DNA of 35,000 bases from Cristatella mucedo (Eukaryota > Bryozoa > Phylactolaemata > Cristatellidae). Position numbers and translations under genes: made by a program. The stretch spans positions 1 through 35,000 of the forward strand of contig WPIO01000184.1 of NCBI GenBank assembly GCA_009760855.2, given 5' to 3'. Shown here one piece after another: positions 10,533-22,577 of this stretch. The notes under the pieces were generated by a model. That model was not told the origin of the DNA. It ran no database searches and saw only the letters and a program-made list of their open reading frames with translations. Position 1 is the first letter of the stretch, and every line of letters begins with the position of its first letter.

Positions 10533-12364
10533 GTAAGTCGTGGTTTTGGAGGCTCCCGGTCTCGCCGAGTTATGCACCTGGATTCGTGCAGGCGTGCTCC
10601 GGCGATGCTGCCGCGCACGCAAGGGAACGAGTACCCAAGGCCCGAGCGGAGCTGGATAGCTCGCTCGTTGTTGACTTGTTTTTATTTCGCTTTCCCGTGT
10701 AGCGTGTTCGTGACCCCCCCTTGAGTTGGCGTCTTTCGGTGGAAGCTTACGACTGTGGTAGTTGTCGACTCGGACTAGCCAGCAGTTACTCAGCCAGCCG
10801 GGTTTTAGACGGCGTACGCTCGTACTGTTGGATTCGGAGTCGGTACAACGACAGGACTGCAGAAGCCGACTGACCCCAACTAACACGTTTGTTCGCCCTT
10901 GTTGCGTCGTCTTGCGCCCCCGTAGTGTACTGTGTTTAGGACCCTCCCTGTAGGCTTGTTTAGTTCACCTGTTGTTGTTGGCGCATGCGTTATAAAGATG
11001 TTTAACCTGACGGCCGCTCGTTTTACCCTAGCTCGGCGGCATGGCGAGCGGCAGCGTGGCCGGAGGATGGAGGGGTTTGGCGGGAATTTGCCTCTGACCC
11101 CTGGAGCCCGGTTACAGTCTTACGTTTTCCGCAAAGTCTCGTCCTACTTTACATGTCGTGACCGATGGATGATTCTCCCAGAGGAGGCGGAAATATCACT
11201 GGAGGATAAATGCCGACCGATAAAGCCAAACCTGTACGGTCTTGCAAATGCACGTTGGTCAGAGGCAGATGAATTTTTAACGTAGTGGCGCGCCACGATT
11301 TGTCCGAGGGAATCGACTAATCCTCTCGATATGGACGGTATAATTGTTCTTGATTGTAACGATCTAAACGTTAAGCTGACTTAAGATTAAGGAATGTCCA
11401 AGTCGTGGAAAGACTGGCGATCCGCCGCTTTTAAGATGCTATAGGACGAATCCAGCAACCTCAGCTCTTTCACTAAGATAGCCAGCACTGTCAAAGACCA
11501 ATATCATTTATGTACCGTGACTACGGTCGCGCGACTCAAGCGATTCCTGCTCAGCTTTCTATTTTCGTACACTGATAACGTTTATATTCCTTTTAACCAT
11601 AAGAAAAGATGCAAGGTAGAAAAATGACTCTGCTTTTAGCAGTTCAGAAAAATCGCACCAATAACGTGGTAGCTTTCGTCCGGCGGCCTTGCATTTGGGA
11701 ACCGACAGCTATCAGTATCCACAGGCGAAGTCGAGAACCAAAACTAGGAGCTTAGCTTTGTTGCGGTGGAGAAAAGAGCACCAAACAGATAATCCTCTGG
11801 CAAGGCCGACTCGATCATCAGGTGGACCGGCATGGAGGTGCGCTTGGAACAGCTTATCGGATGATTGGACTCGATTAGTTTTCAGTTAAATTAAAATAAC
11901 CCAAATATTCTTTGCTTCTTCTCGCAATTACTTACGTGAGTGGCGTCGCTGGCCTATCGGGTCTGCGAAGTCGCTTAGCTCACACTTCGGAATATCTCTG
12001 CCATTTTAGCTTTGACTCGGCGAGCGATCCTGCCTAGGATACAGGCGTAAATAGCTGCCCAACGCTTTAACCACCAGACACTTGTGGGGAGAAGCTTTCG
12101 TCACCCCGTCGCTCGTTAATTATAACATCGGAAGCGAAACGAAAACCGGCTGAACGGAAACCGAGAATGCTAATGGACGCGTACGCTTAAACCTTGACCG
12201 GTGCCGTCTTCGAATTCGTCGTACCGCCGAGCGAGACAGCCGGACATCTGAAGCTACCAATTCAGTGGATTTACAGTGAGATACGACGACCGAGCGAGGG
12301 AGGGGAAATTTTGGAGCGCTCCGAGCTCTCGCCTGCGTCAGCGGCAGTTCCTGAGGGAGCCGTT
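10533..12364. other. Intergenic, GC-moderate, no gene recognised
   Basis: Several overlapping frames exist (for example 10932-11285 plus and 10515-10886 minus), but none has a recognisable domain, start context or splice structure. If the 10383 block is the start of an LTR, the LTR could extend into this stretch, but no end was found. Confidence 0.4.
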
Positions 12365-12545
12365 TGACGACTTTGGCCGAGGAGAGCCGTTCCTCATTCT
12401 TTGGCCGTCTCCTGTGCATGGCCCACTTTCTCAGCTCCGCACCGATAATAACGCTTGCGGTTCGACGCTCCTTCATCGCCTACTCAAAGCACCGATCAAT
12501 TACCAGCTACTGCTAAAGTCATTAACTAATTCGAAGGAGGTGGCC
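12365..12545 (+). repeat. Old repeat block, first copy (partner 13908-14115)
   Basis: It begins GACGACTTTGGCCG and contains CGATAATAACGCTTGCGGTT and CCAGCTACTGCTAAAGTCAT. The partner at 13908 has the same order. Identity is about 75-80% by eye. Frames across both encode similar peptides, which simply reflects the DNA similarity. Confidence 0.6.
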
Positions 12546-12985
12546 GAGTCGGAAACACTATCCGATCCGAACACACTAATGCACCGACACGAGCCACTGC
12601 CCCCATGCTTCCTGAAGAACTAATAGGTAAATAGATAGTGGTGAGTGGAAAGTACCAATATAGCAACAGGTTTGGCTCAGAATTCAAATTTAAGTTAGGC
12701 GGATATATCAGCCTGTCTGCTAGCCGGTCGGTGGGTGCACTGACAACAACTCCAGACGATTGTGCCAGCACAGTCTGTGTTACCAGCTGCGGTATCCTGG
12801 CAATGGTCCAGGCACTACTTGGAGTGCTATTTAAGCTACTGCAATCCGTTACTGGTTGACTTTTCACGGAGCCTGGTCTATGCACATTTAGCTCCCGTGT
12901 TTCCATCAGGAGGACGCCTTCCATCCACTCAGCCGTTTCAAGTACGCTTGTCGGGCGTGTTTGGTGTTTTGGAAGAAATTGCCGA

Positions 12986-13130
12986 GCTGGTTTGGTCTAG
13001 CAATCAAGGTGCTCGCCCGACCATGGTCTGAGTGAGGTCATGGGCTCGAGCCCCGAGGAGTATGTGAAGCGCCTGAATAGAGATTAAGTTCTCTTGGGGC
13101 GCTCTATAAATGAATTATATTTATATTTAT
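12986..13130 (+). mobile_element. tRNA-derived SINE, copy 2
   Basis: Plus-strand copy of the 2.8-kb SINE: TGGTTTGGTCTAGCAATCAA, GGTGCTCGCCCGACC, GGGCTCGAGCCCCGAGG, then the LINE-like tail GAAGCGCCTGAATAGAGATT, TTCTCTTGGGGCGCTC and an AT-rich end. Identity to copy 1 is roughly 85%. The A box has decayed (TGGTCTAGCAA). Confidence 0.8.
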
Positions 13131-13259
13131 CTATTGCATCTCTTGGCTCGTTAAGCCATCAGGTCTCGAAATGCAGGCTCTGTGTTAGCCCACATTGGTT
13201 AAATTCTCGTCGGACCTGCACGAGATTAAGGGTTAGATTTTACCTGAAAAAACTCCTTC

Positions 13260-14980
13260 GGGAAAGCAGCTGGTTCACATGTATGTGTATAAGACTTTGA
13301 CCTGCCGGTGGATGCTGACGCGGAAAATTCTCAGCCGCTTGGCAGGCCGATCTGTGTACGAGCCAAAGCCGATGCTGATGTGCAGATGCATGCCGGTCAG
13401 AGGCATGAGAATTTCGTAGCTGCCGTTGCGGATTATTAAAAAAAAAAGTATTCTTTGGTGAGCAGTTGATTATCGGTTGCCAGTACATGCAGGCAAGAAA
13501 AAGTTCCCCCATTGCAGCAGCTGGAATTGTAATATCTTTAAAGCTGCCCAGCTGAACAACTGGTAATGAAAATATAAATTAACGGATGGATAATCTCCTT
13601 TGGAGCCCGTATAGCTCTCGCAGAGATACCTATGTTTTGCCTAAAAGCATTGCCATAATGGAATGATCGTCACCGGACGACGTTTCCCCAAAAGAAGGTA
13701 GGAAAGTCGTAACCACCTGGAAAGCCTATCGATGAGGGCAAATTAGTCCGTCATGAAAAGGCAGACTCATCAGAATTGAGACAATTTTCTGGCTGGTTTA
13801 CTGCTGGTAATAAAACGTACATTTATCGTGAAGAGTTAATTAGCGACTTCCTAGTAGTCACAGGTGAGAAAGCCGTCTCTGCAGTTGGATTGGCACAGAA
13901 AAATCTTTGACGACTTTAGCCGGACTAGAGCTGTTCCTCTTTCTTTCGTCGTCTCTTGTGCATGTCCCACTTCGACCGCTCCACACCAATGATAACGCTT
14001 GTAGTTCGACGCTCAAACACTGCCTACTAAAACCGCTGATCAATCACCAGCTACTGCTAAAATCACTGACCGATTACCTGCTACGGTTAAAGTTATAGAC
14101 CGTTTCGAAGAAGGTGCAATATCGTTAAAACGGTCTAAGCTGAACAACTGAGAAGGAACAAATAAAAATAAAGGACCTGCATGCTGCACTAGAGCAGGTT
14201 TGGCACTCGTAAAAATTGCTATGTTTTGCCTAAAAGTAATGCCATACTCGAATGATCGTCACCGAACAACGTTTCCCCAAAAGGAGGTAGAAAGGGTAAC
14301 TGCCTCTAAAGCCGATCTCAGAGAGTAAGCCAAGTCAGTCACACAGACGCAGGCTCGTCATAATCGAGATATTTTTTTCTGGCTGCTTTAAAGCTTTTAA
14401 TAAAACTTATATTAATCATGAAGAGTTGATTGGCGACTTCCTAGCGGTCACAGGTGAGAGGGCATTTATCCGGCTCTTCAGTTGGAATTCCATGGTAAGT
14501 AAAACAACTAATACGGCGTCCTCTATTTAGGGATTGAACTCACTTTCGGCTTTGAGTACAGTACCCAATGCACACAGCCGAACGTGAGCTGGCTCTATTA
14601 ACGAGCGACAACGTAGTGGCTGAAGTAAATCGCTCTAACATGAGGCCCTCAGCTTGAGTAAATAAATAAATTAATTGATCTACATCGTGCAACCGAGAAC
14701 CTGTAGCCGTCGCCCAGATTCCTATGTTTATACTAAAGGTAGTGTCCTGCTCGAATTATCGTTGACGTAAGATGTTGCCCCGAAATGAGGCTGAAAAGTC
14801 TCAGTCACGTGGAAAGCTCATAGATTATGGCAGGCCAAGTCTGTCATGCACATACGGCATGTCAGAGGCACGATGATTTTCTAGCTGCTTTAATGCTTGA
14901 GAAAAAACTGTTTATTTAACGGGGAGAGTTGCTTAGTGACATCATAGGATGTGTGTACGAAGAGTTCCGTAGCTGCTAAA
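13260..14980 (+). repeat. Old ~500-590-bp tandem unit, cluster 2
   Basis: The marker 'ATGTTTTGCCTAAAAG' occurs at 13632 and 14221, and a drifted form at 14724. The second marker 'GAATGATCGTCACCG' occurs near 13660 and 14247, drifted near 14750. Downstream blocks 'TTTTCTGGCTG' and 'GAAGAGTTGATTGGCGAC' recur in each unit. A partial unit near 13400-13480 shares 'GGTCAGAGGCATGA' with 14853. The block at 13908-14115 matches 12365-12545. Related units lie at 8.5-9.4 kb. No coding function was seen. Confidence 0.6.
13908..14115 (+). repeat. Old repeat block, second copy (partner 12365-12545)
   Basis: It begins GACGACTTTAGCCG and contains CAATGATAACGCTTGTAGTT. Near 14037-14100, two ~30-bp copies stand in tandem (CAGCTACTGCTAAAATCACT and CTGCTACGGTTAAAGTTATA), which accounts for its extra length over the first copy. 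Confidence 0.6.
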
Positions 14981-15063
14981 ATAAATGAACTATTAAGTAG
15001 AGGACTAGCCTTAGATGGATTTAACCCGATTCCCTTTACCTAGAGCCCAAACTATATCTTCAA

Positions 15064-15200
15064 AGTCTAAATCTAGCGAATAAGGTGCTCGCCCCGACCA
15101 AGGTCTGGCTGAGGTCATGGGCCCGAGCCCCAAGGCATATTTGAAGCGCCCGAATAGAGATTCCGTTTTCTTGGGGCGCTATATAAATACATTATATTAT
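15064..15200 (+). mobile_element. tRNA-derived SINE, copy 3
   Basis: Plus-strand copy: AAGGTGCTCGCCCCGACCAA, GGTCTGGCTGAGGTCATGGG, CCCGAGCCCCAAGG, then the tail GAAGCGCCCGAATAGAGATT and TTCTTGGGGCGCTATA, with an AT-rich end. The A-box region has lost its consensus. It is closest to copy 1 in the middle part. Confidence 0.8.
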
Positions 15201-17474
15201 ATTTTTTTAAATAATTAGGTCAAACGATAACTCTCTATCCGAAGAGTCTAATGCTTAAGGGGGCATACATCTCCAGTAAAAACTGGCTAGGCTCAATACA
15301 TGCTGAAGACGAGTACTCTTCATCTTCACACCTGGAGTCGAGTAGAAATTCGCAAACCTAAAATAAACGTAGCGTACCTATACGTATTGAGTGCCCTGAT
15401 AAACCTCATTAGCTTCTAGATTAACCTGTCTGCAGAGTCAAGGAACTTATTCGTGGTCTTACTGGTGTAGTACTTGGAAACTAGAAGCTTTGAGCCCAGG
15501 ATGCCCCTTTTTCGAATGCAGATGGTTTTGGTCCAGAGTGGATGGTTTTGGTCCAGAATCCCTCAGCCAGATATATGTACTTCTTCTGAGGAGGTATATC
15601 TGATGTCCCTAAAACAAGCCTGCCTCTATCTTTGGAGGGGTTACAAGAAGCCAGCAGCAAACCTCGACGGTACTTTCCTTCCTTTCCTCTCTTGTGCAAA
15701 ACACTCTAGCCTACTATTGAGAACTCGTATCTAGAAGTGCGTACCAGGATCAACATTTCGAATAATCTGTTGGGCTGAATATAGTTTCTATGACGACTAC
15801 AAGAGTAGGACGAAGGAACTGGGGGGATCTGGAGTCAACGATGCTTGGTTCTTACATTCCAGATGGTAACAGGCATGGTACCTAAGGATTATAATATTTG
15901 CTCTCCAGAGTAATATGGGTTAAGTTTAGGCATACCCTTACCGAAACCCACGAGTCACCACAAAGAGGCAACAGCCAATCTAGATCGTCTTTCATCCTTT
16001 TACTACTGTGCAATTGATTCTGAGGTAAAATAATTGCAGATTTCAATTGACTCCTGTAACGTAGTAACGTAGTAACATAGTCACTAAGTGTACAAAGTAT
16101 GCATCAGATCAGCATGCCTTGTAGGAGACGGAGCCTAGCTTCCTATACTGAACAGCTTGCCAAGTCATTATTTGGTTGGCAATGGCCGCTTTAGTAAGCT
16201 TTGAGATGCTATGAATAACCGTACGATTCGCGGATCTGAGACGCAGGCAGAGCACACGTTTTATCGACACCTCTGTCAGTGCGGCTTTTCAGCTGCTCGC
16301 TGCAAGGACCCGGAGCTGCTAACACATAAATCTGCCTGGCTGTCCCTTACAGTGACTGGATCAGAGTAATGAATCCAGGGAGAGTTTGTTCAAGGAGGTC
16401 ACTGTGGCCGCCGGATTTCACCGTGAAAAGTGTGTTTCAGCTTCTATTATTCTATTAGCGATAACAATTTACGCGATTATAATCAGAACACAATTTTCTG
16501 GCTGTTCTAGGACTTTTCAGTCTCGACCTGTTGTAAGTAGCATAGCAGCGGAGACGATGGGTGGTGCAGTCACCCATTCAATAATAAAAAGCTGTAGCCA
16601 TCTCAGCTGCTAAACATATAGAATTTTATCAACTAATGAGAATGAAGGAATTCAAGGCTTAATGATGCCGTCCTATTAGTAGAGCCATAAAATTCAGGGA
16701 TAAAATATAACGGTGCAAAACCACAAAACATGTCATTAGCAGTACAACAAACAGAACTCAGTTAGCATCCTGTCTAAAGCACCTAGAGGCATGCCTACCA
16801 GGGATACCGTCTGGAGATCAGGAGAGCTGGTGTTCTCACAGAACACCCAGTGCTGTGTAGAATGACCGGACTCTTTAGTTTTGCAAAGAATTAATCGTTG
16901 AAGTTCAAAGAATCGCAGTAATGTATTAGCTCACACATAAAATAACCCTTATAGTAGATCCATCGTAGCCTCCCTGATATAGGCGATCAATAATTGTCAA
17001 GATATCTAATGAGCTGAGACGGTTGTAATCTTAATCAAGAATAAAAACTTGAACTCCTCAAGCTTCCTTTGCATGGTCCGGACCATAGTGGATACGACAA
17101 CCTAAGTATTGAAAACCTAGCAGATGGGAAAAGCAAACCAACATTTAGTAGAGCAAGTCAAATTAGAGTAATATTACCCTACTGACATGCAAAACAAGGC
17201 TAAATGTAACCAGTCTTACTATTAAAGTAATCTTCAACACTACTTCCGTGACAGAGTTTGCGATTATAGCACGTGAATAGCCAAAGGCTACAAGTAAGTA
17301 TGCCTCTAATGTAAATCCGAAATAAAAGATCACCTTTTCATGAGTTAACAACAAAACCTAGGAATATAGTCATCAAGAGACACAACAATAACAGAATTAT
17401 TCCTGAAAGAATATGCTGTCAAAAGACATTAACCAAACTAGACACAGCGGGAGCTAACATTTAAAAAAAGAAGC
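15201..17474. other. Intergenic, no gene recognised
   Basis: No domain-bearing frame was found. A 20-bp tandem duplication of GATGGTTTTGGTCCAGA lies at 15521-15560. 'ACGTAGTAAC' is repeated near 16057-16075. A 14-bp block 'CAATTTTCTGGCTG' near 16491 matches the 13.8-kb repeat unit, too little to call a copy. The frames at 15474-15734 and 16386-16613 are not supported. Confidence 0.4.
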
Positions 17475-17690
17475 TATAATAATAACAATAATAAAGTACT
17501 TGATAAAGCGCCCTCAGAGAACTTAATGTCTTTCTAGGCGCTTTACATTTGCTGCAAAGGGAAATGCAATTAGATGGTAAGTAAAATCATGCTTGAAAAA
17601 CAAACAAAACGAATAACATGGTTAGGGGTGACATGCACAGGGTCAGCATGCAAATGTGGTTAGTGGCAGCTATAGTGCCTGGCAGGAAAG
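17475..17690 (-). mobile_element. CR1/L2-like LINE 3' UTR and tail
   Basis: On the minus strand it holds the UTR block ('CTAACCACATTTGCATGCTG', 'CCTGTGCATGTCACCCCTAA'), then the stem-loop AAAGCGCCTAGAAAGACATT ... CTGAGGGCGCTTT and an (ATT)n-like tail. The coding part is missing. It faces away from the plus-strand copy that starts 215 bp further on. Confidence 0.85.
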
Positions 17691-17849
17691 GTAAGTGGAT
17701 TCTGAGTCCACTTGAACATATACTTGATACATGCAGGCTAAAATTGATTTCCTCTAGGTGAAGAATGACTAGAAAATAGAATTTTACTATCACGAATTTT
17801 TAAAATGAGATATGAAAAATGATCGCACAGAAGACGAGGGATGATCCTC

Positions 17850-17904
17850 ACACTCATACTCACACTCATACTCACACTCATACTCACACTCATACTCATA
17901 CTCA
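17850..17904. repeat. (ACTCAT/ACTCAC)n minisatellite
   Basis: About 55 bp of a 6/12-bp repeat directly abuts the 5' end of the next LINE copy. It supplies the artificial Leu-Thr-Leu-Ile start of the frame that runs on into the LINE. Confidence 0.9.
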
Positions 17905-18660
17905 AAGCTTGTTTAGATAAGGATACCACGTCCAAGTTGGTCCACGCATTCGTGACATCCCATCTCGACTTCTGCAACTCACTGCTCGCTGGCCTACCGG
18001 CATGTGCAATCAGGCGATTGCAGCTGGTGCAAAACTCCGCAGCTAGGCTTGTCTGTCGTGAGTGTCGCAGTTGCGACATTACTCCACTTCTCGCCGACCT
18101 GCAGTGGCTACCAGTCAAGCAACGGATTGACTTAAAGGTTTTGTTGCTCACATTTAGGTCCCTTCATTCTTTGGCTCCAGCCTATCTCTCAGATATACTC
18201 CCCCACCAGGCCAAGCATCGTACCACCCGCTTTTTGGAATCCAACAGCCTACAAATACCCCGTACAAACCTCAAATCCTCTGGAGACCGTGCATTTAGTT
18301 CGTATGCCCCCAAAGCCTGGAACTCCCTGCCGACCTGCGTCAGAACATTCCTGACCTGACCACATTTAAAAGGAACCTAAAAACACACCCATTAAGGACA
18401 GCATTTAGTGGGTCCCTGTGATTCGTCTTTGATGTGCTTATGCGTTCTGACACTGTGCATGCTGCCACTAACCACATTTGCATGCTGACCCTGTGCATGT
18501 CACCCCTAACCATATTATTCATTTCGTTTGTTTTCCAAGCATGATTTTACTTACCATTCAATTGCATTTCACTTTACAGCAAATGTAAAGCGACTAGAGA
18601 GAGATTGAGTTCTCTGAGGGCGCTTTATCAAGTGAAATATTATTATATTATTATTATTAA
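17905..18660 (+). mobile_element. 5'-truncated CR1/L2-like LINE with RT C-terminus
   Basis: It encodes the C-terminal part of a non-LTR reverse transcriptase ORF, from KACLDKDTTSKLVHAF through LDFCNSLLAGLP, LQLVQNSAARLVC, LQWLPVKQRI, SLAPAYLSD and APKAWNSLP. This order is typical of the region after the palm in CR1, L2 and Jockey-type elements. A stop at 18357-18359 ends the frame shortly before the usual end; relative to the 25-kb copy it comes from a 1-2 nt indel near 18350. A 3' UTR (to ~18580), the foldable tail and (ATT)n follow. Endonuclease and catalytic palm are absent, so it cannot move by itself. Confidence 0.9.
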
Positions 18661-20097
18661 TTCGAGGTAACATCATGGTGGTAAGTTCCGCGTTCGCTAA
18701 TGTTAGCAGCTGAAATCAAGACGCTGTAACTGCCTTTAAACCTGAGGCCACCATACAAGGCATTTGGTAAGGCCTAATATCTTGAGCTAGGAACTTGTTG
18801 CAGGGGGAGGAGAAGCCCGCCTTCCCTGTAGTGATACTGATAGCAAAGCACGTGGAGCAGAAAAATGTAGCAGACTATCCAAGCAGCTAAACTGTAGCTA
18901 AGCCTGAGAAAAGTTTGCTAGTCACTCTGATTGGAGAGCCAGAAGTTAAACCAAGTCTGAAGTTCCCAATGGCGATCGGTACTTAGCTACAGATAAGAAG
19001 ACTGAAAAAGCAGCCTTTCCAAGGCTCAAGCGGCCACTCACACAGATAGTCAGTCACCTGCTGACGGAGAATGATGGCAGCAGGCAGCCAATTCGTCTGG
19101 TCAATAAGCCAAATGCATAACTAGGGCACTTTCATCGGAATAAAAAGGCCCATTTTTTTCTTCAGCATACATTTATTGTTTACTTTAGCATCGCTTACTT
19201 GCTCACACATGGCCATGAACAATGCTTAGCCCCTCACGAGCTCAATTACTGGGCTCAACTCCTCCAGTCGACGATCATATATTGTCATCCTCAAACGACA
19301 GACACCCACTGAGACCCGTCACCCGCTATAAAAACGAGGCTGCTCAATTGACTAGGCTTGAAATATACTTTACTTGCGATAGCACGAACACCTGGCAATG
19401 ATAGCTGCGAGCTGAGGCACAAGACTAGGCACACAGTACAAAATGTGACTATGCCTGAATGAACAGGATGAAATAAATCAGCATTCAAGATAAAATATGA
19501 TGAACGATTCCTATTGTATCGTGCAGGGAGCTCGGCAGGCATTGGTCTTGCATGCTACCAAATGTACTAGCGTAAGACGTCTTCTACAACGTAGCATTAA
19601 GAAGAAATGAACAAGCACATTTACTGTGAAAAAAGAGCTTGGGCCACATGGCTAGGACGCACTCAACAGCCAAATCTTAATTGATTTGCAACCTGGAACA
19701 CATATGTGTGTGCATCAAGAGTGATGGAGGTCTTTACCAATGAACTATGACGAGACGGATAGGAAAATGCGACTTGTCACTGACCACTTAGGTGGAGCAT
19801 CTAAGTAGGATTGAAGTATTCGTTTGCCAAAAAGCCCTCAGTAAACCTAGTCACAATGTCGCCGACCGGGGTCACATAGTATCCCTATGCAGCGATCATA
19901 AATGACAGGTAGCATTGTAATCCTTCGTTTTATTAATTAGCACACCATGTAATCAGTATCGATAAACACTGAACAAACAACTGGATTGATTGTAGGATTG
20001 CTTAGGTAAAATATGATTTAGTCGGCTGCCACTACCAAAATCGCTCTAGTACTTACCATGGATTCTACCTTAAAATTTACATGGATATTCTACTTCG
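18661..20097. other. Intergenic, no gene recognised
   Basis: No coding or RNA signal was found. The 18780-18900 part loosely resembles 1700-1790. The minus frame 19291-19542 has no recognised domain. Confidence 0.4.
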
Positions 20098-20941
20098 CAT
20101 GGTGAATACCCATCAAAAACCGAAGCGATCCAGCATTTCAGCCAACTCGCTCAGCAAATTCTGTATTCACCAAGTAAGAGCGGCAATCTGAGCCTAACTC
20201 CGGTTTCTTTGGATGCCAGGCCCAAAACCGAAGACACCATTGTGGCAGTTAGGCAAACTGCACAGCCCACCTACAGCATTTCAATGCAACATTAAGTGGA
20301 AAAACATGCTAAGTAGCATGAAGGATAGCTTGTTAGAGAGCCAGCACTCGAGCTACACGACTATGACACCAATCATCCTCCTAGTCCACAAGCATTAACA
20401 CTTTTCCCATGCTGGCTCATGTCTGGTAACTAAGGACCATTTGTTGGTTAGGTAACGACCAGATAGGCTTGTAAAACGACATCTGAGCAGTAGCTGCCAC
20501 TAACAGACGAATACATGGGGTTCGTTCTCGTCCTTCTTGTCATCCTACCGAGCGCCTTGCGACTGCCTGCTTCCAGTAGCTTCTCTGCTTCAACGGACGT
20601 TATTGTGCGTATACAATATAAATTCGATCGGGAATCAAAGTGTATCAAAATGTACATGAACGACAAGCAAGAACAATTGCGATCGTACTGCTTAGATGTC
20701 GAAGACAGTTAAGTTGGTATTGCTAAACACGCAACTGATGACAATAATGGGTTTAATATGAGCAGTTCATGAGGCGATCTACCAACGTCCAATGCCGAGA
20801 AGATCCGGAACAAATAATTCTCCAAAGCTAGAGAAAAATGAGTGATAATCTATCAGAAGTTGAGAGATATGCAGCATAACAGATAATGAAACCGTATGCA
20901 TAGCAGTCTTAGCCCTTAGACATTTAAGGGGTCACAGAATT
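20098..20941. repeat. Diverged long repeat, copy 2 (partner at 3270-4080)
   Basis: Blocks are collinear with the 3.3-kb copy; the details are given there. A 65-codon frame at 20515-20712 begins with a hydrophobic, signal-peptide-like stretch (MGFVLVLLVILPSALRLPAS). It has no counterpart in the other copy, so it is probably chance. Confidence 0.65.
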
Positions 20942-22330
20942 ACCTCTACATCAGCTCTAGCAAGAAGCACGTGAAACAGATTATCTGGCCATTCAGTTCC
21001 CCCAGCAAGCATAAATGGTAACTGAATATCGGGCGCGAGCCGGTGTTCAGCAGCAATAGAGACACCTACCTGTCATCAAAACACATTCACTTGCGAATAC
21101 AAGTACTCAATCACGCTTACCCTCATTGCTTGAGAGAACATCCGCACTAAAGAACGTCCGAAATGGGCTCATCTTTTCCGAAAGCAGTGGAAGCTACTCA
21201 GTTCAAGGCGACTTCCATTCTTACTGACCCCTTAATCTGGCCTGAACATGCGTAGGCAACCACTTCAGCGGAGGCGGAAGAGCGCTTCTCACTATACAGC
21301 GATTGCAATTCTCAGATGCCTGAGAAGAACGGTTTTACCACCTTGAATTGGTGCTAAAAGTTTGATATCCTTCTTTGTATATGGCAAGTCGGCGTGTTAT
21401 TTGCTGTAGAAAATGGGGCATAATTTGACTCTTTTGTGATGAAGGGAAGCTATGACTCGATCGCCAAACGTTCGCCCATGGTGGGCGTAGTAACACCAAA
21501 CAATCGACGGGCGGCCGACCGGAGGAGTGCTGGAACTTTCAAATAGAAGCTCTTCCGGCCGATTGACAGCTCGTGCCTCACGGAGAGCAGATGCAAAGGA
21601 CGCCTGGTTCGTCCGATGTGTGATGTCATACATCTGGTCAGTTAGCGATTGACACGGAGCTCATTCAGCTCCTCACATTTTCCAGTTAGTGGCACCGAAA
21701 TATCTCCATTTTATGACTTGGACATGCTGACAATTGTTCTCACCGAAACAAAAACACGTAAAAACTGCCTGCCAACATTATCGACTAAAGGTGCAATGAA
21801 TTTGAAAATGAGGCCTCCCACAGGCTTTTTTGTAGGTTCACTTGAGATCTCTGTAATTCTTGACCAACCGATTGAAGTTAGTGTGTGACCCCCTCGGATC
21901 TAACCCAGCATAGGTCTGAATGCTACTGTACTTGAAAAATTCACTTTAGGCCAGCCAAAGTAAGCCAGATAGTTAAAAAAGATATTTTCGTTCGCTGTAT
22001 GCCTCTACTTTCTTGTCAGCACTATGGTCTCGATCCCATCAACAGCCCTGAATCATGTGGTCAGAATAATAAATGCATGCGTCCAATTGCAATTAAAATG
22101 CAGAGCCCAACTCGTGGTTTAGCAACTTTGGCATGCATACTTCATTAACATGAGCCCAAGAATGAGAAACATAAAAGGACAATCTATTAAGCAATAGGTA
22201 CGTGTAAATGTGTTTAACGGCTGTGTTACGACTCATCCATTGCTTAAGGTCTGCTCTGAAAGTGTTAAGACCTCAATAATAATTATCCTCATGTGAGTAA
22301 AATACCTTGAAAAGATAGATTAAAAAGATG
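20942..22330. other. Intergenic, no gene recognised
   Basis: The first 300 bp may extend the repeat pair with 4081-4480. A 78-codon minus frame (21633-21397) and a 79-codon plus frame (21649-21888) show no recognisable domain. Nothing else stands out. Confidence 0.4.
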
Positions 22331-22400
22331 CGTGCGGGCGCACGCGCGCGCGTGTGTGTGTGTGCATTTATATGTGGTTTAGTGTTTGTGTGTGTGTTTA
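22331..22400. repeat. (CG)n/(TG)n dinucleotide run
   Basis: A short CGCGCG stretch passes into (GT)n, with a second (GT)n block near 22385. It is an alternating purine-pyrimidine run. Confidence 0.85.
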
Positions 22401-22577
22401 CGCTTGGTGTGTATATTTGGGCTGCCTAAAGCATCGAAGAGGTGACTTGGACTAGGCGACTGAGACGCAATCCAGTCTCTTTGAGCGACTTCGTAAGCTG
22501 TCTCCTAGCAGCCTAATCTTTTGTGTTTGGGCTTTCACTGAGCCCTTTTCCGGAAAGATTCTCTATACTCTCGCCAG

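Noticed and set aside
12120-12623. Two overlapping ORFs of about 115 codons
   Set aside because: Peptide similarity to the 13.9-kb frame follows from DNA repeat similarity; no codon-level constraint is visible.
17841-17905. Leu-Thr-Leu-Ile repeat as a signal or membrane segment fused to RT
   Set aside because: It is the ACTCAT minisatellite that happens to be in frame with the truncated LINE.
20515-20712. Small secreted-protein-like ORF with a hydrophobic N-terminus
   Set aside because: It lies inside an old repeat whose partner copy at 3.6 kb has no such frame.
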